Below, in pieces: positions 24,548 to 32,573 of a stretch of 41,915 nt of DNA (position 1 is the stretch's first letter; the number at the start of each line of letters is the position of its first letter). The stretch comes from Lachnospiraceae bacterium (GTDB lineage: Bacteria > Bacillota > Clostridia > Lachnospirales > Lachnospiraceae): positions 1 to 41,915 of the forward strand of contig JAFRGQ010000064.1 in assembly GCA_017433725.1 (NCBI GenBank), read 5' to 3'. The notes under the pieces are model-generated. The model was not told the origin of the DNA and made no database searches. It saw nothing but the letters and a program-made list of their open reading frames with translations. The translations under genes were made by a program, and so were the position numbers.

Positions 24548-24690
24548 AAGATAACGAAAAGAAAGCCGAGAACAAAGGCATCTGAAAGATAACGAAAAGA
24601 AAGCCGAGAACAAAGGCATCTGAAAGATAACGAAAAGAAAGCCGAGAACAAAGGCATCTGAAAGATAATAAAGAGAAAGTCGGAATCGAT
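24527..24690. repeat. 38-bp tandem repeat spanning the kinase stop codon
   Basis: Three near-perfect 38-bp units (starting CATCTGAAAG at 24541, 24579 and 24617) continue into a fourth at 24655 that decays, and a degenerate half-copy precedes them. The period is not a multiple of three and the first CATCTGA contains the stop codon of the kinase, so the copies are untranslated. There are no spacers, so it is not CRISPR. Confidence 0.9.
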
Positions 24691-24783
24691 AATATTTGAA
24701 ATGTAGCCGGCGCAGCGAATAGAAGAACAGATACAATAAATATCTATAGGTGGGAGAATAGTTCCCAAGACGGAGGAAAAAGC

Positions 24784-26361
24784 GTGAGAAGACTGATGAT
24801 ATCTGCGATGAGCAGCGGCAGCGGAAAAACCATAGTGACATGCGGTCTGCTCGCGCTGCTGAAAAAGCGCGGATATCATGTCCGAAGCGTAAAATGCGGA
24901 CCGGATTATATAGACCCCATGTTCCACAGCCGCGTTCTCGGAGTGGAAGGGGAGAATGCGGATCTCTTCCTGATGGGTGAAAAGAGAGTAAGAGAGATTC
25001 TCTGCGGTAACCCGGATCATACGGACGAGCGGATCGGGGAAGAGGAATCTTTCAGCGAAGCGCGCGTGTCTTCGGATTTTACAAATGAGAGGATCGAAGA
25101 GCGCAGCTATGTTCTCGCGGAGGGTGCGATGGGTTTTTATGATGGCATCGGCGGGACTACGGACAACAGTGCGTGGAATATTGCTGACAGGACCGACACG
25201 CCTGTGCTTTTGGTCATCCGGTCAAAAGGGCAGAGCCTGTCGCTGGCAGCGCAGGTCCGGGGCTTTCTGAATTTCAGAAAACCGAGTCATATAAGCAGCG
25301 TGATTCTCACGGATTGCCATCCTTCTCTGTATGCACATCTCAGGCCGATTCTTGAACATGAGACCGGGCTGACAGTTTTCGGGTATCTGCCTTCGATGGC
25401 GGAAGCGGAGATTCCGTCCAGACATCTGGGGCTTGTCACAGCAGATGAGATTTCTGATTTGAGAAACCGCTTTGAGAAGATTGCTGTGCAGATGGAGAAG
25501 ACGGTGGATGTTGAGGGGCTGTTGCGTATTTTTATAAGGGATGCCAGTGAGGAAGTTTTGTCAGGGTCGGGGACGCCTGACATTCCAGTGGGAGATTCCG
25601 TAAAAAAGAGTGATGTCTCGGTAGGATGTGCCGGGAATGAGGGTGCTATGCCGGAGAAAGTACTCGGGCAGGAGATCGTGCCGATACATGACCACACGGT
25701 ATCTGTATGTGCGCTTCCCTGTAGAGTTGCCGTCGCCCGCGATGAGGCCTTCTGTTTTTATTATGCGGAAAGCCTGCGGGCTCTAAGAGAAGCCGGTGCA
25801 GAACCGGTCTTCTTCAGTCCTGTTCATGACAAATGTTTACCTGACGATGTTTCAGGTCTCTATCTTGGTGGGGGTTATCCTGAACTGTATGCGGGAGAAC
25901 TCAGCGAAAACCGGGAGATGCTTGCGAAAATCAGAGAAGCCGTCAAAGCCAAAATGCCACTGATTGCCGAGTGCGGAGGATTCCTCTATCTGCAGAAATA
26001 TCTGGAAGATGAGTCGGGGACGGTGCATGAGATGGTGGGTGCATTTTCAGGAACGGGTCGTCCGACCGGACACTTGGTGCGTTTTGGCTATCTTTATATG
26101 ACAGCTCTTCAGGATTCCCTTCTCTTTAGGAAAGGAGAGGTCATTCCCGCCCATGAATTTCACCACTGGGATACGGATGACAACGGCAGGGACCTTGAGG
26201 CGGTCAGAGCCCGCGGAGGGCAGCCCTGGCAGTGTGCATATGTGTCGGATTCTATGTATGCAGGGTTTCCCCATATCTCGCTTGGAGGGGAGGTTCCGCT
26301 TGCGGAGAGATTTGTGGAGCGGATGAAAGAATTTCTTTCGAGTTCCGATAAGGCGTACTAA
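24784..26361 (+). CDS. cbiA: Cobyrinate a,c-diamide synthase
   Basis: CbiA amidates the a and c side chains of cobyrinate using glutamine and ATP. N-terminal ATPase: MISAMSSGSGKTIVTCGLLA (P-loop) and VRSVKCGPDYIDPMFH; EGAMGFYDG follows. C-terminal glutamine amidotransferase: GGGYPELYAGEL, PLIAECGGFLYLQ (nucleophile Cys) and HEFHHWD. At 525 residues it is longer than the usual 450-460; extra segments lie after ILCGNPDHTDERIGEEES and in the interdomain stretch ASEEVLSGSGTPDIPVGDS. Start GTG 24784 follows GGAGG. It begins a second cobalamin block (cbiA-cobU-cbiB). Confidence 0.95.
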   Translation: MRRLMISAMSSGSGKTIVTCGLLALLKKRGYHVRSVKCGPDYIDPMFHSRVLGVEGENADLFLMGEKRVREILCGNPDHTDERIGEEESFSEARVSSDFTNERIEERSYVLAEGAMGFYDGIGGTTDNSAWNIADRTDTPVLLVIRSKGQSLSLAAQVRGFLNFRKPSHISSVILTDCHPSLYAHLRPILEHETGLTVFGYLPSMAEAEIPSRHLGLVTADEISDLRNRFEKIAVQMEKTVDVEGLLRIFIRDASEEVLSGSGTPDIPVGDSVKKSDVSVGCAGNEGAMPEKVLGQEIVPIHDHTVSVCALPCRVAVARDEAFCFYYAESLRALREAGAEPVFFSPVHDKCLPDDVSGLYLGGGYPELYAGELSENREMLAKIREAVKAKMPLIAECGGFLYLQKYLEDESGTVHEMVGAFSGTGRPTGHLVRFGYLYMTALQDSLLFRKGEVIPAHEFHHWDTDDNGRDLEAVRARGGQPWQCAYVSDSMYAGFPHISLGGEVPLAERFVERMKEFLSSSDKAY

Positions 26362-26406
26362 AGCGCAAAGGTATTGGAAGTTTTAGTAAATGACAGGTCA
26401 AAATCC

Positions 26407-27378
26407 ATGCTCATTATAGTGACAGGCGGATCAGCCAGCGGAAAAAGTGAATATGCCGAGAACCTTGTTCCGAATGCAGGAAGCCGCGTGTACCTTGCCA
26501 CTATGGAACCTTTCGGGGCAGAGGCGGAGGCGAGGATCGCGAGACATCGGAAGCTTCGCGAGGGGAAGGGATTTGAAACAATCGAGTGCACCGTGAACAT
26601 CGGAGACTGTTTTGAAGCATGCCGCGGAAAGCAGGTGCTGCTCGAAGATCTTCCGAATCTTGTTGCAAATGAAATGTTCAGCTCTCATGCACACAGCACA
26701 GCCGGAATCGCTGAACAGATTTTGGAGTTGGCACGCATTTCAGAAAGTCTGATCTGCGTCACAGGAATCCTGACTGCGGACGGCAGGGTGTATGACGAGA
26801 GCACGATGGAATATCTGAAAGAACTCGCTGCAATTGAGAGAACACTGACTGCGCAAGCGGACAGAGTGATTGAAGTTGTGTGCGGGCAGGGCAGCGAACT
26901 GAAAAGACCGTTCCGCGTGAATGAGGATATGACAAAACAGGAGAGAGAAGAAAAGACGGAACAAGAGACGGGGCATGAGAAGAAACGAGAGAAGGAATAT
27001 CAAAAGGAACATGAGATGATATTTGTCACAGGTCCGATGTTTTCCGGAAAAAGAGCGTATATAAAATCTGTGCTGAATCTAAGTGACGAGGAGTTTGCGG
27101 AGCGAGCCGTGTGGAATGTCGAGGAACTGGTCAGTGAGAAAGCAGTTAAACTCGAATCTCTGGCGGATGAATTGGCTTTGAAAGATATAGTCATCGCGGT
27201 TGAGATCGGTTCAGGTCTTGTTCCGCTCGATGCTTCAGAGAGGGAGAAGCGGGAGAGAGCGGGAAGGCTGGCTTGTATGCTTGCTGAGCGGGCGGATACA
27301 GTTATTCGTGTTGTGTGCGGGTGTCCGCAGATTTTGAAGGGAGCAGGCATATCGGAGACGACGGAATTTGAGAAATAA
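26407..27378 (+). CDS. cobU: CobU adenosylcobinamide kinase fused to a second CobU-like domain
   Basis: The N-terminal half (1-175) is CobU, which phosphorylates adenosylcobinamide and transfers GMP: P-loop TGGSASGKSEYAE, guanylylated His47 in RIARHRKLR, LLEDLPNLVANEMF. A Glu/Lys-rich linker (about 175-203) leads to a second, shorter domain: MIFVTGPMFSGKRAYIKS, then IAVEIGSGLVPLDASEREKR and ADTVIRVVCGCPQILKG. This domain has the GxGxVP motif but no guanylylated His. I recall such a small paralogue as a separate neighbouring gene in related clostridia, so this looks like a gene fusion. ATG 26407 is preferred over TTG 26374. A weak ribosome binding site precedes it. Confidence 0.9.
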   Translation: MLIIVTGGSASGKSEYAENLVPNAGSRVYLATMEPFGAEAEARIARHRKLREGKGFETIECTVNIGDCFEACRGKQVLLEDLPNLVANEMFSSHAHSTAGIAEQILELARISESLICVTGILTADGRVYDESTMEYLKELAAIERTLTAQADRVIEVVCGQGSELKRPFRVNEDMTKQEREEKTEQETGHEKKREKEYQKEHEMIFVTGPMFSGKRAYIKSVLNLSDEEFAERAVWNVEELVSEKAVKLESLADELALKDIVIAVEIGSGLVPLDASEREKRERAGRLACMLAERADTVIRVVCGCPQILKGAGISETTEFEK

Positions 27379-27418
27379 GCGGCGTATTTAAGTGGCAGAC
27401 GAAATTCGAGAAATAGCG
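27354..27418. repeat. Tandem duplication of the cobU 3' end
   Basis: AGACGACGGAATTTGAGAAA followed by TAAGCG (with the cobU stop) recurs about 40 bp later as AGACGAAATTCGAGAAATAG. The second copy is non-coding. It is decayed but alignable with a 3-bp and a 1-bp gap. Confidence 0.5.
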
Positions 27419-27495
27419 ACAAATTTTCGTGGGTTCATTCATCTGAAGTTCACACATAGGCTGTATAAATATATATATAATTTGGGGATTAATTA

Positions 27496-28686
27496 ATGCG
27501 GTTCATAGAAAGTATATGTCTGGCATTTGTTCTGGACCTCCTGATCGGTGATCCGACCTGGATCCCGCATCCGGTCGTCCTGATGGGCAAATGCATCACC
27601 GCACTTGAGCATTTTCTCCGCCCGCGTTTCCCGCAAACTCCGAAAGGAGAGCAGGCGGCAGGGAGAGTGGTTGCTGTGGTGCTGCCTGTGGTGACATTTG
27701 CCTTGACGGCAGGGATTCTTTACGGGGCTTACAGAATGCATCCGGTGGCGGCATTTGTTTTACATACCTTCTGGTGCGCGCAGGCGCTCGCCGTGAAGGA
27801 CATGTTAAAGGAGAGCCGAAATGTGGCGCGCGAAGTTTCGCTCGCGGATACGCTCGCAAATGCCCGGAGCATGATGGGTGACAACCTCATCGGGAATGTT
27901 CCGATCGAGGAACAGGAGAAGCCTCAGCGATCAAAGTCGAAAAGGTCGAAGAGAAAATCGAAGAAAAAGGGCAGGAAGGCAGATAAAAAACATGCGGGCA
28001 GCGAGTCTGCAAATACCCGTGACGATCTCATCTGGAACAATGCCCGCAGTGCTGTCGGGCGAATCGTAGGCCGGGATACTGCAGTGCTTGATAAAGCCGG
28101 GATTATCCGTGCAACTGTGGAGACAGTGGCGGAGAATTTTTCCGATGGCGTTGTGGCTCCGCTTTTCTATATGGTCATCGGCGGTGCTCCTCTTGCGCTT
28201 GCCTATAAAGCCGTCAATACCATGGACAGCATGATCGGCTACAAGAATAAGAAGTATCTGCATTTCGGAAGTGCCGCGGCAAAACTGGATGACAGAGCGA
28301 ACTTTCTTCCGTCTCGTCTGGCAGCACTGTTTCTAATTCTCTCTGCCCGTATCTGTCAGGGCTCTGAGGTAGCGAAAAGAGCCTTCAAAATATGGAAAAG
28401 GGATCGCCTTAAACATCCGAGCCCGAATTCCGCACAGACGGAATCGGTCATGGCGGGTGCTTTGGGCGTGAGGCTGCTCGGACCGACCAGCTATTTCGGG
28501 AAGCTTCATAAAAAGGAGTGGATCGGGGATAGCTTAAGAGAAGTCGAGACGAAGGATATCGCGAAGGCTTGCCGTATGTTTTTGGTGGGAAGCTTTGTGG
28601 CCTTGATTTTTCTGCTTGGTGCGAGGGGTTTGTTCGTGGCGGTAGTCAGGTATACGCCGATACTGTTTCGAAGGATTGTTGGGTGA
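27496..28686 (+). CDS. cbiB: Adenosylcobinamide-phosphate synthase
   Basis: CbiB attaches aminopropanol phosphate to adenosylcobyrate in the membrane. The family blocks AFVLDLLIGDPTWIPHPVVLMG, NNARSAVGRIVGRDTAVLDK, ATVETVAENFSDGVVAPLFY, YKAVNTMDSMIGYKN, and SPNSAQTESVMAGALGVRLLG are all there, with four or five membrane helices. Between residues about 135-178 lies a highly basic Lys/Ser insert (SKSKRSKRKSKKKGRKADKK). The preceding ANARSMMGDNLIGN resembles the following NNARSAVGRIVGRD, as if the insert arose by local duplication. At 396 residues it is long (about 315-330 usual). The ribosome binding site is weak. Confidence 0.94.
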   Translation: MRFIESICLAFVLDLLIGDPTWIPHPVVLMGKCITALEHFLRPRFPQTPKGEQAAGRVVAVVLPVVTFALTAGILYGAYRMHPVAAFVLHTFWCAQALAVKDMLKESRNVAREVSLADTLANARSMMGDNLIGNVPIEEQEKPQRSKSKRSKRKSKKKGRKADKKHAGSESANTRDDLIWNNARSAVGRIVGRDTAVLDKAGIIRATVETVAENFSDGVVAPLFYMVIGGAPLALAYKAVNTMDSMIGYKNKKYLHFGSAAAKLDDRANFLPSRLAALFLILSARICQGSEVAKRAFKIWKRDRLKHPSPNSAQTESVMAGALGVRLLGPTSYFGKLHKKEWIGDSLREVETKDIAKACRMFLVGSFVALIFLLGARGLFVAVVRYTPILFRRIVG

Positions 28687-28812
28687 GTAAATTTCTTATA
28701 CTTCCCACATGGAATATGTGAACAGTCTTATCATAAAAAATGTATCGTCGACCGTGCGATAGGAATGGAGTGGGAAGTGCATGTTTAAATTGATATGAAT
28801 GGAGGTGGATGA

Positions 28813-29754
28813 ATGACCGAAAAAAACGGGAGTAAGGGATTGCCGATGAAGAGGCAACCTGTATGGTTCATTCGTTTCGTGGTATTGTGCATGATGATTT
28901 CCCTGATTACCGGTTGCGGAGCTAAAGGAAATCCCGGTGAAGGAACCGCAAGTACTGCTCAAAGTGACAGTTCGGATCAGAGCGGGGCGCAGACTCAAGC
29001 TGATACTTTGCATGTTCAGGTCTTTAAGATAGGTAAAGCGGATGCGATCCTGCTTATGTGTGGTGACAAGACAATGATCATAGATTGCGGGGAGGATGAG
29101 GATGGTGAAGAAATCCTTTCTTATCTGCTGGACCGGGGGATTGAAAAGGTCGATGTCCTCCTGATTACACATTTTGATAAGGATCATGTGGGCGGTGCTG
29201 ATTATGTTGTCAGGGAGATTCCGGTCGATCAGGTCATCCTGCCTGCGTATATCGGGACGAATTCGGAATACATGGATTTTGTAAAAGCTCTGGATCAAAA
29301 GAAAATCACACGGACAGATGCAACAGAGCTGATGGAGTTCAGTCTTGGGCAGGCTTCTGTCACGGTTGAGCCGCCGCTGTCTTACGAGATTCCGAATGAC
29401 AGAAAGGAATATGACAATGATCTTTCTCTGATTACAACAGTGGAATTTGCAGGCAAGCGGCTCGTCTTTGCAGGAGATATTGAGAAACAAAGAATCAGAG
29501 ACTGGCTCGCCGGCGGCACCGCAAAAAAGTGTGACGTCCTCAAGGTTCCGCATCACGGCGTTTACAACAAAGCTCTGGGTGACCTGCTTGAAGCGCTACA
29601 GCCTTCCTATGCTGTGATATGTGATTCGGATAAGAACCCGGCGGAAGAGAAGACTATGGAATTGATAAAGAATAGCGGCGCGGAATGTCTGGAGACGAGA
29701 GACGGGGATATAAGCATAATATGCTCGGACGCCGGGATTGATGTGTATCAATAG
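28813..29754 (+). CDS. ComEC-like metallo-beta-lactamase lipoprotein, second copy type
   Basis: A 313-residue lipoprotein (GGAGGTGGATGA before ATG) with membrane segment VLCMMISLITGC (lipobox Cys35) and a Gln/Ser-rich linker. The MBL domain reads MIIDCGEDEDGEEILSYLLD, LLITHFDKDHVGGADYV (metal site), LVFAGDIEKQRI and LKVPHHGVYN, as in the exonuclease-like C-terminal domain of ComEC. It resembles the lipoprotein at 12563 but is shorter, lacking the C-terminal beta domain. It probably acts extracellularly; substrate unknown. It stands between cbiB and a nitroreductase gene, 9 bp before the latter, which suggests co-transcription. Confidence 0.88.
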   Translation: MTEKNGSKGLPMKRQPVWFIRFVVLCMMISLITGCGAKGNPGEGTASTAQSDSSDQSGAQTQADTLHVQVFKIGKADAILLMCGDKTMIIDCGEDEDGEEILSYLLDRGIEKVDVLLITHFDKDHVGGADYVVREIPVDQVILPAYIGTNSEYMDFVKALDQKKITRTDATELMEFSLGQASVTVEPPLSYEIPNDRKEYDNDLSLITTVEFAGKRLVFAGDIEKQRIRDWLAGGTAKKCDVLKVPHHGVYNKALGDLLEALQPSYAVICDSDKNPAEEKTMELIKNSGAECLETRDGDISIICSDAGIDVYQ

Positions 29755-29763
29755 GGGGACGGA

Positions 29764-30279
29764 ATGGATGTCATAGAAGCCATCAAAGCAAGACACAGCT
29801 ACAGAGGGGAATATCTTCCGGACCCGGTGCCGAGAGAAGATCTGGTCACAATCATGGAAGCGGGTCTGGCTGCTCCTTCGGGATGCAATATGCAGACAAC
29901 GAGCCTTGTCGCAGTTGATGATCCGGAAATGCTTGTGAAGGTAAGCGATATTATCGGCAAGAAGGTAGGAACCAAAGCTCCTGCTATGATCTGTGTCCTG
30001 ACACAGCGCCTGCCCTCATATCATGGGAGGTGCTTCGCTGTTCAGGACTATTCAGCGGCTATCGAAAATATGTTGCTTGCTATCGTTGCTCTGGGATATG
30101 AGAGCTGCTGGGTGGAAGGATATGTTACGAATCCGGACGGCAAGGGGCGTCAGATTACGCGGCTATTGGGAGTTCCGGATGAGTATGAGCTGGTGTGTTG
30201 TCTGCCTGTAGGCGTAGCGAAGGCAAGACCGATTCCTCCCAAGAAGAAGGACTTTTATGAGCGGGCATGGTTTTATTAA
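29764..30279 (+). CDS. Nitroreductase-family flavoprotein
   Basis: A 171-residue FMN enzyme: IEAIKARHSYRGEYLPDPVP, AGLAAPSGCNMQTTSLVAVD and YSAAIENMLLAIVALGYESC are the nitroreductase FMN-binding motifs, and the ending PPKKKDFYERAWFY is common to short clostridial members. The substrate is unknown. It is not BluB, which is related and makes the cobalamin lower ligand in aerobes; the BluB-specific regions are missing. It follows the MBL lipoprotein by 9 bp. A GGGGG sequence supplies the ribosome binding site. Confidence 0.9.
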   Translation: MDVIEAIKARHSYRGEYLPDPVPREDLVTIMEAGLAAPSGCNMQTTSLVAVDDPEMLVKVSDIIGKKVGTKAPAMICVLTQRLPSYHGRCFAVQDYSAAIENMLLAIVALGYESCWVEGYVTNPDGKGRQITRLLGVPDEYELVCCLPVGVAKARPIPPKKKDFYERAWFY

Positions 30280-30421
30280 AAAGTATGCACTCGCGAAAGG
30301 CTTCAGGAAAGTGAGCAAATTGTTGCTCAGAAGTTGTCGCACATCATCATTTGTGATTGAGCCATTTAATCCCAACTTGCAAAGGCTGCGACTATTTAAT
30401 GTAAAATATAATGACAATGTG

Positions 30422-30450
30422 TTGACGATAGACGAGTATCTGCATATAAT
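30422..30450 (+). promoter_or_regulatory. Promoter of the DinJ/YafQ pair
   Basis: TTGACG (30422-30427), 17-bp spacer, TATAAT (30445-30450). The antitoxin GTG lies 25 bp downstream. Autoregulation by the antitoxin is expected from the family. Confidence 0.75.
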
Positions 30451-30474
30451 TTAGACAGGATGGAGGTGTGTTTT

Positions 30475-30747
30475 GTGGCTACTACAAATTTAAATATTAG
30501 AATAGATAAAGACATCAAGGAGCAGGCTGACAGGATCTTTTCGGAGCTGGGGCTGAACATGACCACTGCCATTAATATGTTCCTCCGGACCACGATCAGA
30601 GAGAATGGAATTCCTTTTGCACTTAAGTTGGATGTGCCTAATGAAGTGACAGCTGCGGCAATCGAAGAGGGCAGACGTATAGCTTCTGACAGCAGTGTGA
30701 AGGGCTATACCAATATTGAGGATCTCAAGGCGGCACTGGAAGTATGA
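30475..30747 (+). CDS. RelB/DinJ-family antitoxin
   Basis: A 90-residue ribbon-helix-helix antitoxin. TTNLNIRIDKDIKEQADRIF and SELGLNMTTAINMFLRTTIR are the DinJ DNA-binding fold; the C-terminal part (VPNEVTAAAIEEGRRIASD) binds toxin. I choose GTG 30475 because GGAGGTG stands about 8 bp upstream and the protein then starts ATTNLNIRID as in relatives; the ATG at 30460 would start within that site. It overlaps the toxin gene by 4 bp. Confidence 0.93.
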   Translation: MATTNLNIRIDKDIKEQADRIFSELGLNMTTAINMFLRTTIRENGIPFALKLDVPNEVTAAAIEEGRRIASDSSVKGYTNIEDLKAALEV

Positions 30748-31025
30748 AGTACGAGGTAAAGTTTACAAAACAGTTTAAGAAGGATCTGAAGCTGGCAAAG
30801 AAACAGAACAAGGATCTTGATAAGCTGTTTGAGGTTGTGAATATTCTTGCCGACGGGGGCACACTTGACGCAAGGTATCGTGACCATGATCTGTCCGGTA
30901 ATTACAAAGGGACAAGAGAATGTCACATTGAGCCAGACTGGCTTCTTGTTTATGAAATCCGGAATGAGGTGCTTGTGCTCATGCTTTATCGCCTTGGAAC
31001 GCACTCGGAGCTATTTAAGAAATAG
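30744..31025 (+). CDS. YafQ-family mRNA interferase toxin
   Basis: A 93-residue RelE-superfamily toxin of the YafQ type. KYEVKFTKQFKKDLKLAKKQ, the core DARYRDHDLSGNYKGTRECH, IEPDWLLVYEI and the C-terminal YRLGTHSELF with the catalytic-type histidine are all typical. It cleaves mRNA at the ribosome in characterised homologues. Its start overlaps the antitoxin stop by 4 bp (ATGA). The pair is separate from the Phd/RelE pair at 569. Confidence 0.93.
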   Translation: MKYEVKFTKQFKKDLKLAKKQNKDLDKLFEVVNILADGGTLDARYRDHDLSGNYKGTRECHIEPDWLLVYEIRNEVLVLMLYRLGTHSELFKK

Positions 31026-31069
31026 TCTGGGGATTGAGCTTCGAACAAATGAATTTGGAAGGTGTAGAT

Positions 31070-31591
31070 ATGAGAAAAATACTGGTTGTCATAGATATGC
31101 AAAATGATTTTATCGATGCGGCCCTTGGAACAAAGGAAGCAGTTGCCATAGTAGACGCAGTGAAAGAGAAGATTATGTCCTATCCGGCAGCTGATGTCAT
31201 CGCGACCATGGATACTCACGGTGAGAATTATATGGAAACGCAGGAGGGACAGAATTTACCTGTCATGCACTGTATAAAAGAAACGGACGGGTGGCAGATA
31301 CGACCGGATATCGCCGAATTGCTCAAGGAGGCAACAATATACGAGAAGCCCACTTTCGGCAGTGTAAAACTTGCTGAAGACCTGAAGGCTCTTGCAGAAA
31401 AAGAGGAAATCGAGCTGGAACTCATAGGACTCTGCACGGATATCTGTGTTGTGTCGAATGCGCTCCTTTTGAAAGCTGCTATGCCGGAGGTAAAGATTTC
31501 GGTCGATTCTTCCTGCTGTGCCGGCGTGACTCCGGAAAAGCATCTGGCTGCGCTGGAGACTATGAGATCATGTCAGATTTATGTGAGATAA
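31070..31591 (+). CDS. Isochorismatase-family cysteine hydrolase
   Basis: A 173-residue hydrolase of the isochorismatase/nicotinamidase superfamily. LVVIDMQNDFIDAALGTKEA holds the catalytic Asp, and GLCTDICVVSNALLLKAAMP holds the nucleophilic Cys of the CTDICV motif. The metal or substrate region (TMDTHGENYMETQEGQNLPV, HCIKETDGW) looks like nicotinamidase-type enzymes in small clostridial members, but substrate cannot be fixed. GGAAGGTG precedes ATG 31070. It follows the YafQ toxin by 44 bp and may share that promoter. Confidence 0.9.
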   Translation: MRKILVVIDMQNDFIDAALGTKEAVAIVDAVKEKIMSYPAADVIATMDTHGENYMETQEGQNLPVMHCIKETDGWQIRPDIAELLKEATIYEKPTFGSVKLAEDLKALAEKEEIELELIGLCTDICVVSNALLLKAAMPEVKISVDSSCCAGVTPEKHLAALETMRSCQIYVR

Positions 31592-31658
31592 GACCTCTTA
31601 ACGGGCTCAAAATGTGCTTCTGATGATTAATGTATAAAGGAATTAAGGAGAAAACCAC

Positions 31659-32273
31659 ATGAAGATTACTTATCTTGCACATTCATGTTTCGTAGTGGAG
31701 GAAAATGGCTACAAGGTCGTCTTTGACCCATATGAGCCGGGATCGGTACCGGGATGCAAAGATATCGATTTGACAGCCAACCTGGTGATTGCAAGTCATG
31801 GACACAGTGACCACAACGCGGTCAATCGCGTGAAGGTGGTTGATGGAGAGGAGTGCCCATTTGCCATCTCCACTATTGAGAGCTACCATGATGAAAGCAA
31901 GGGTTCCAAACGCGGACGTAACAACATTACGATTTTGCGTGGACAGGTTTCACTTGCACACATGGGAGACATCGGCTGCGAGCTGACGGATGAACAGTAC
32001 AAGGAGCTTGCGGGCGTTGATGTGCTTCTGATTCCGGTGGGCGGATTTTTCACGATCGATGCGAAGACGGCCAAAGCCATGGCGGACAGGATTGGGGCTC
32101 GCGTTGTGATTCCGATGCATTACCGCGGAAAAGGGTTTGGATACCCTGTGATCGGACCGGTTACGAAGTTCACAAAGCTGTGTGACGATGTGAAGTATTA
32201 CGGAGATGAGATAGAGGTGACATCGGAGACGGAGAAGCAGACGGCGGTTCTGGAGTGCAGGCTGCATAAATAA
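31659..32273 (+). CDS. UlaG-like metallo-beta-lactamase hydrolase
   Basis: A 204-residue cytoplasmic MBL-fold protein. ITYLAHSCFVVEENGYKVVF, DPYEPG, IASHGHSDHN (metal site HxHxDH), GDIGCELTDEQ, VLLIPVGGFFTID and VIPMHYRGKGFGYPVIGP follow the UlaG/YtkL-type pattern. Homologues are annotated as Zn-dependent hydrolases; their physiological substrate is mostly unknown. A AAGGAG sequence precedes the ATG. It is separated by 67 bp from the hydrolase above and may be part of the same unit. Confidence 0.9.
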   Translation: MKITYLAHSCFVVEENGYKVVFDPYEPGSVPGCKDIDLTANLVIASHGHSDHNAVNRVKVVDGEECPFAISTIESYHDESKGSKRGRNNITILRGQVSLAHMGDIGCELTDEQYKELAGVDVLLIPVGGFFTIDAKTAKAMADRIGARVVIPMHYRGKGFGYPVIGPVTKFTKLCDDVKYYGDEIEVTSETEKQTAVLECRLHK

Positions 32274-32380
32274 AGATGTTGGCGGCTATTCGAGCGATCG
32301 GGTGGCCGTTATTTTATTCTTCATCGCGCAATACTCGTCTTAATCAATGACAATACCATGATGATTCTGAATACTTTGTT

Positions 32381-32445
32381 TTGACATATATTTTGTGCAG
32401 TATTTCTTAAAAAATCATTCCACTATATGTTTTTTAGGCTATAAT
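32381..32445 (+). promoter_or_regulatory. Probable promoter region of the EDVIATSG protein
   Basis: A TATAAT (32440-32445) lies about 130 bp before the start; the only strong -35 (TTGACA 32381-32386) is too far for it. Either the -10 alone is used or two weak promoters exist. The long leader has no recognised riboswitch. Confidence 0.3.
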
Positions 32446-32573
32446 GAATAGCAGATTGTGGTTAATTAGAGGCAAACGAATTAAAGAATTATTATTCGTT
32501 CACCTTATCTGATTCCACTTGATAAAGGTCACAACAATGACTGTAGCCGGAATGTATAAGGAGAAGGAAGAAC

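Noticed and set aside
24541-24678. CRISPR array
   Set aside because: The 38-bp units are adjacent with no unique spacers and no cas genes are nearby.
24431-25020. Minus-strand frames with repeated SFRCLCSRLSFRYLSDAFV-like peptides
   Set aside because: They are the translation of the 38-bp tandem array in reverse; no start signal or family.
28696-29556. A 286-codon frame opposite the MBL lipoprotein gene
   Set aside because: The plus strand carries GGAGG, a lipobox and the MBL metal site; the minus frame shows nothing.
29764-30279. BluB (lower ligand synthesis)
   Set aside because: The protein is a short generic nitroreductase and lacks the extra regions of BluB.
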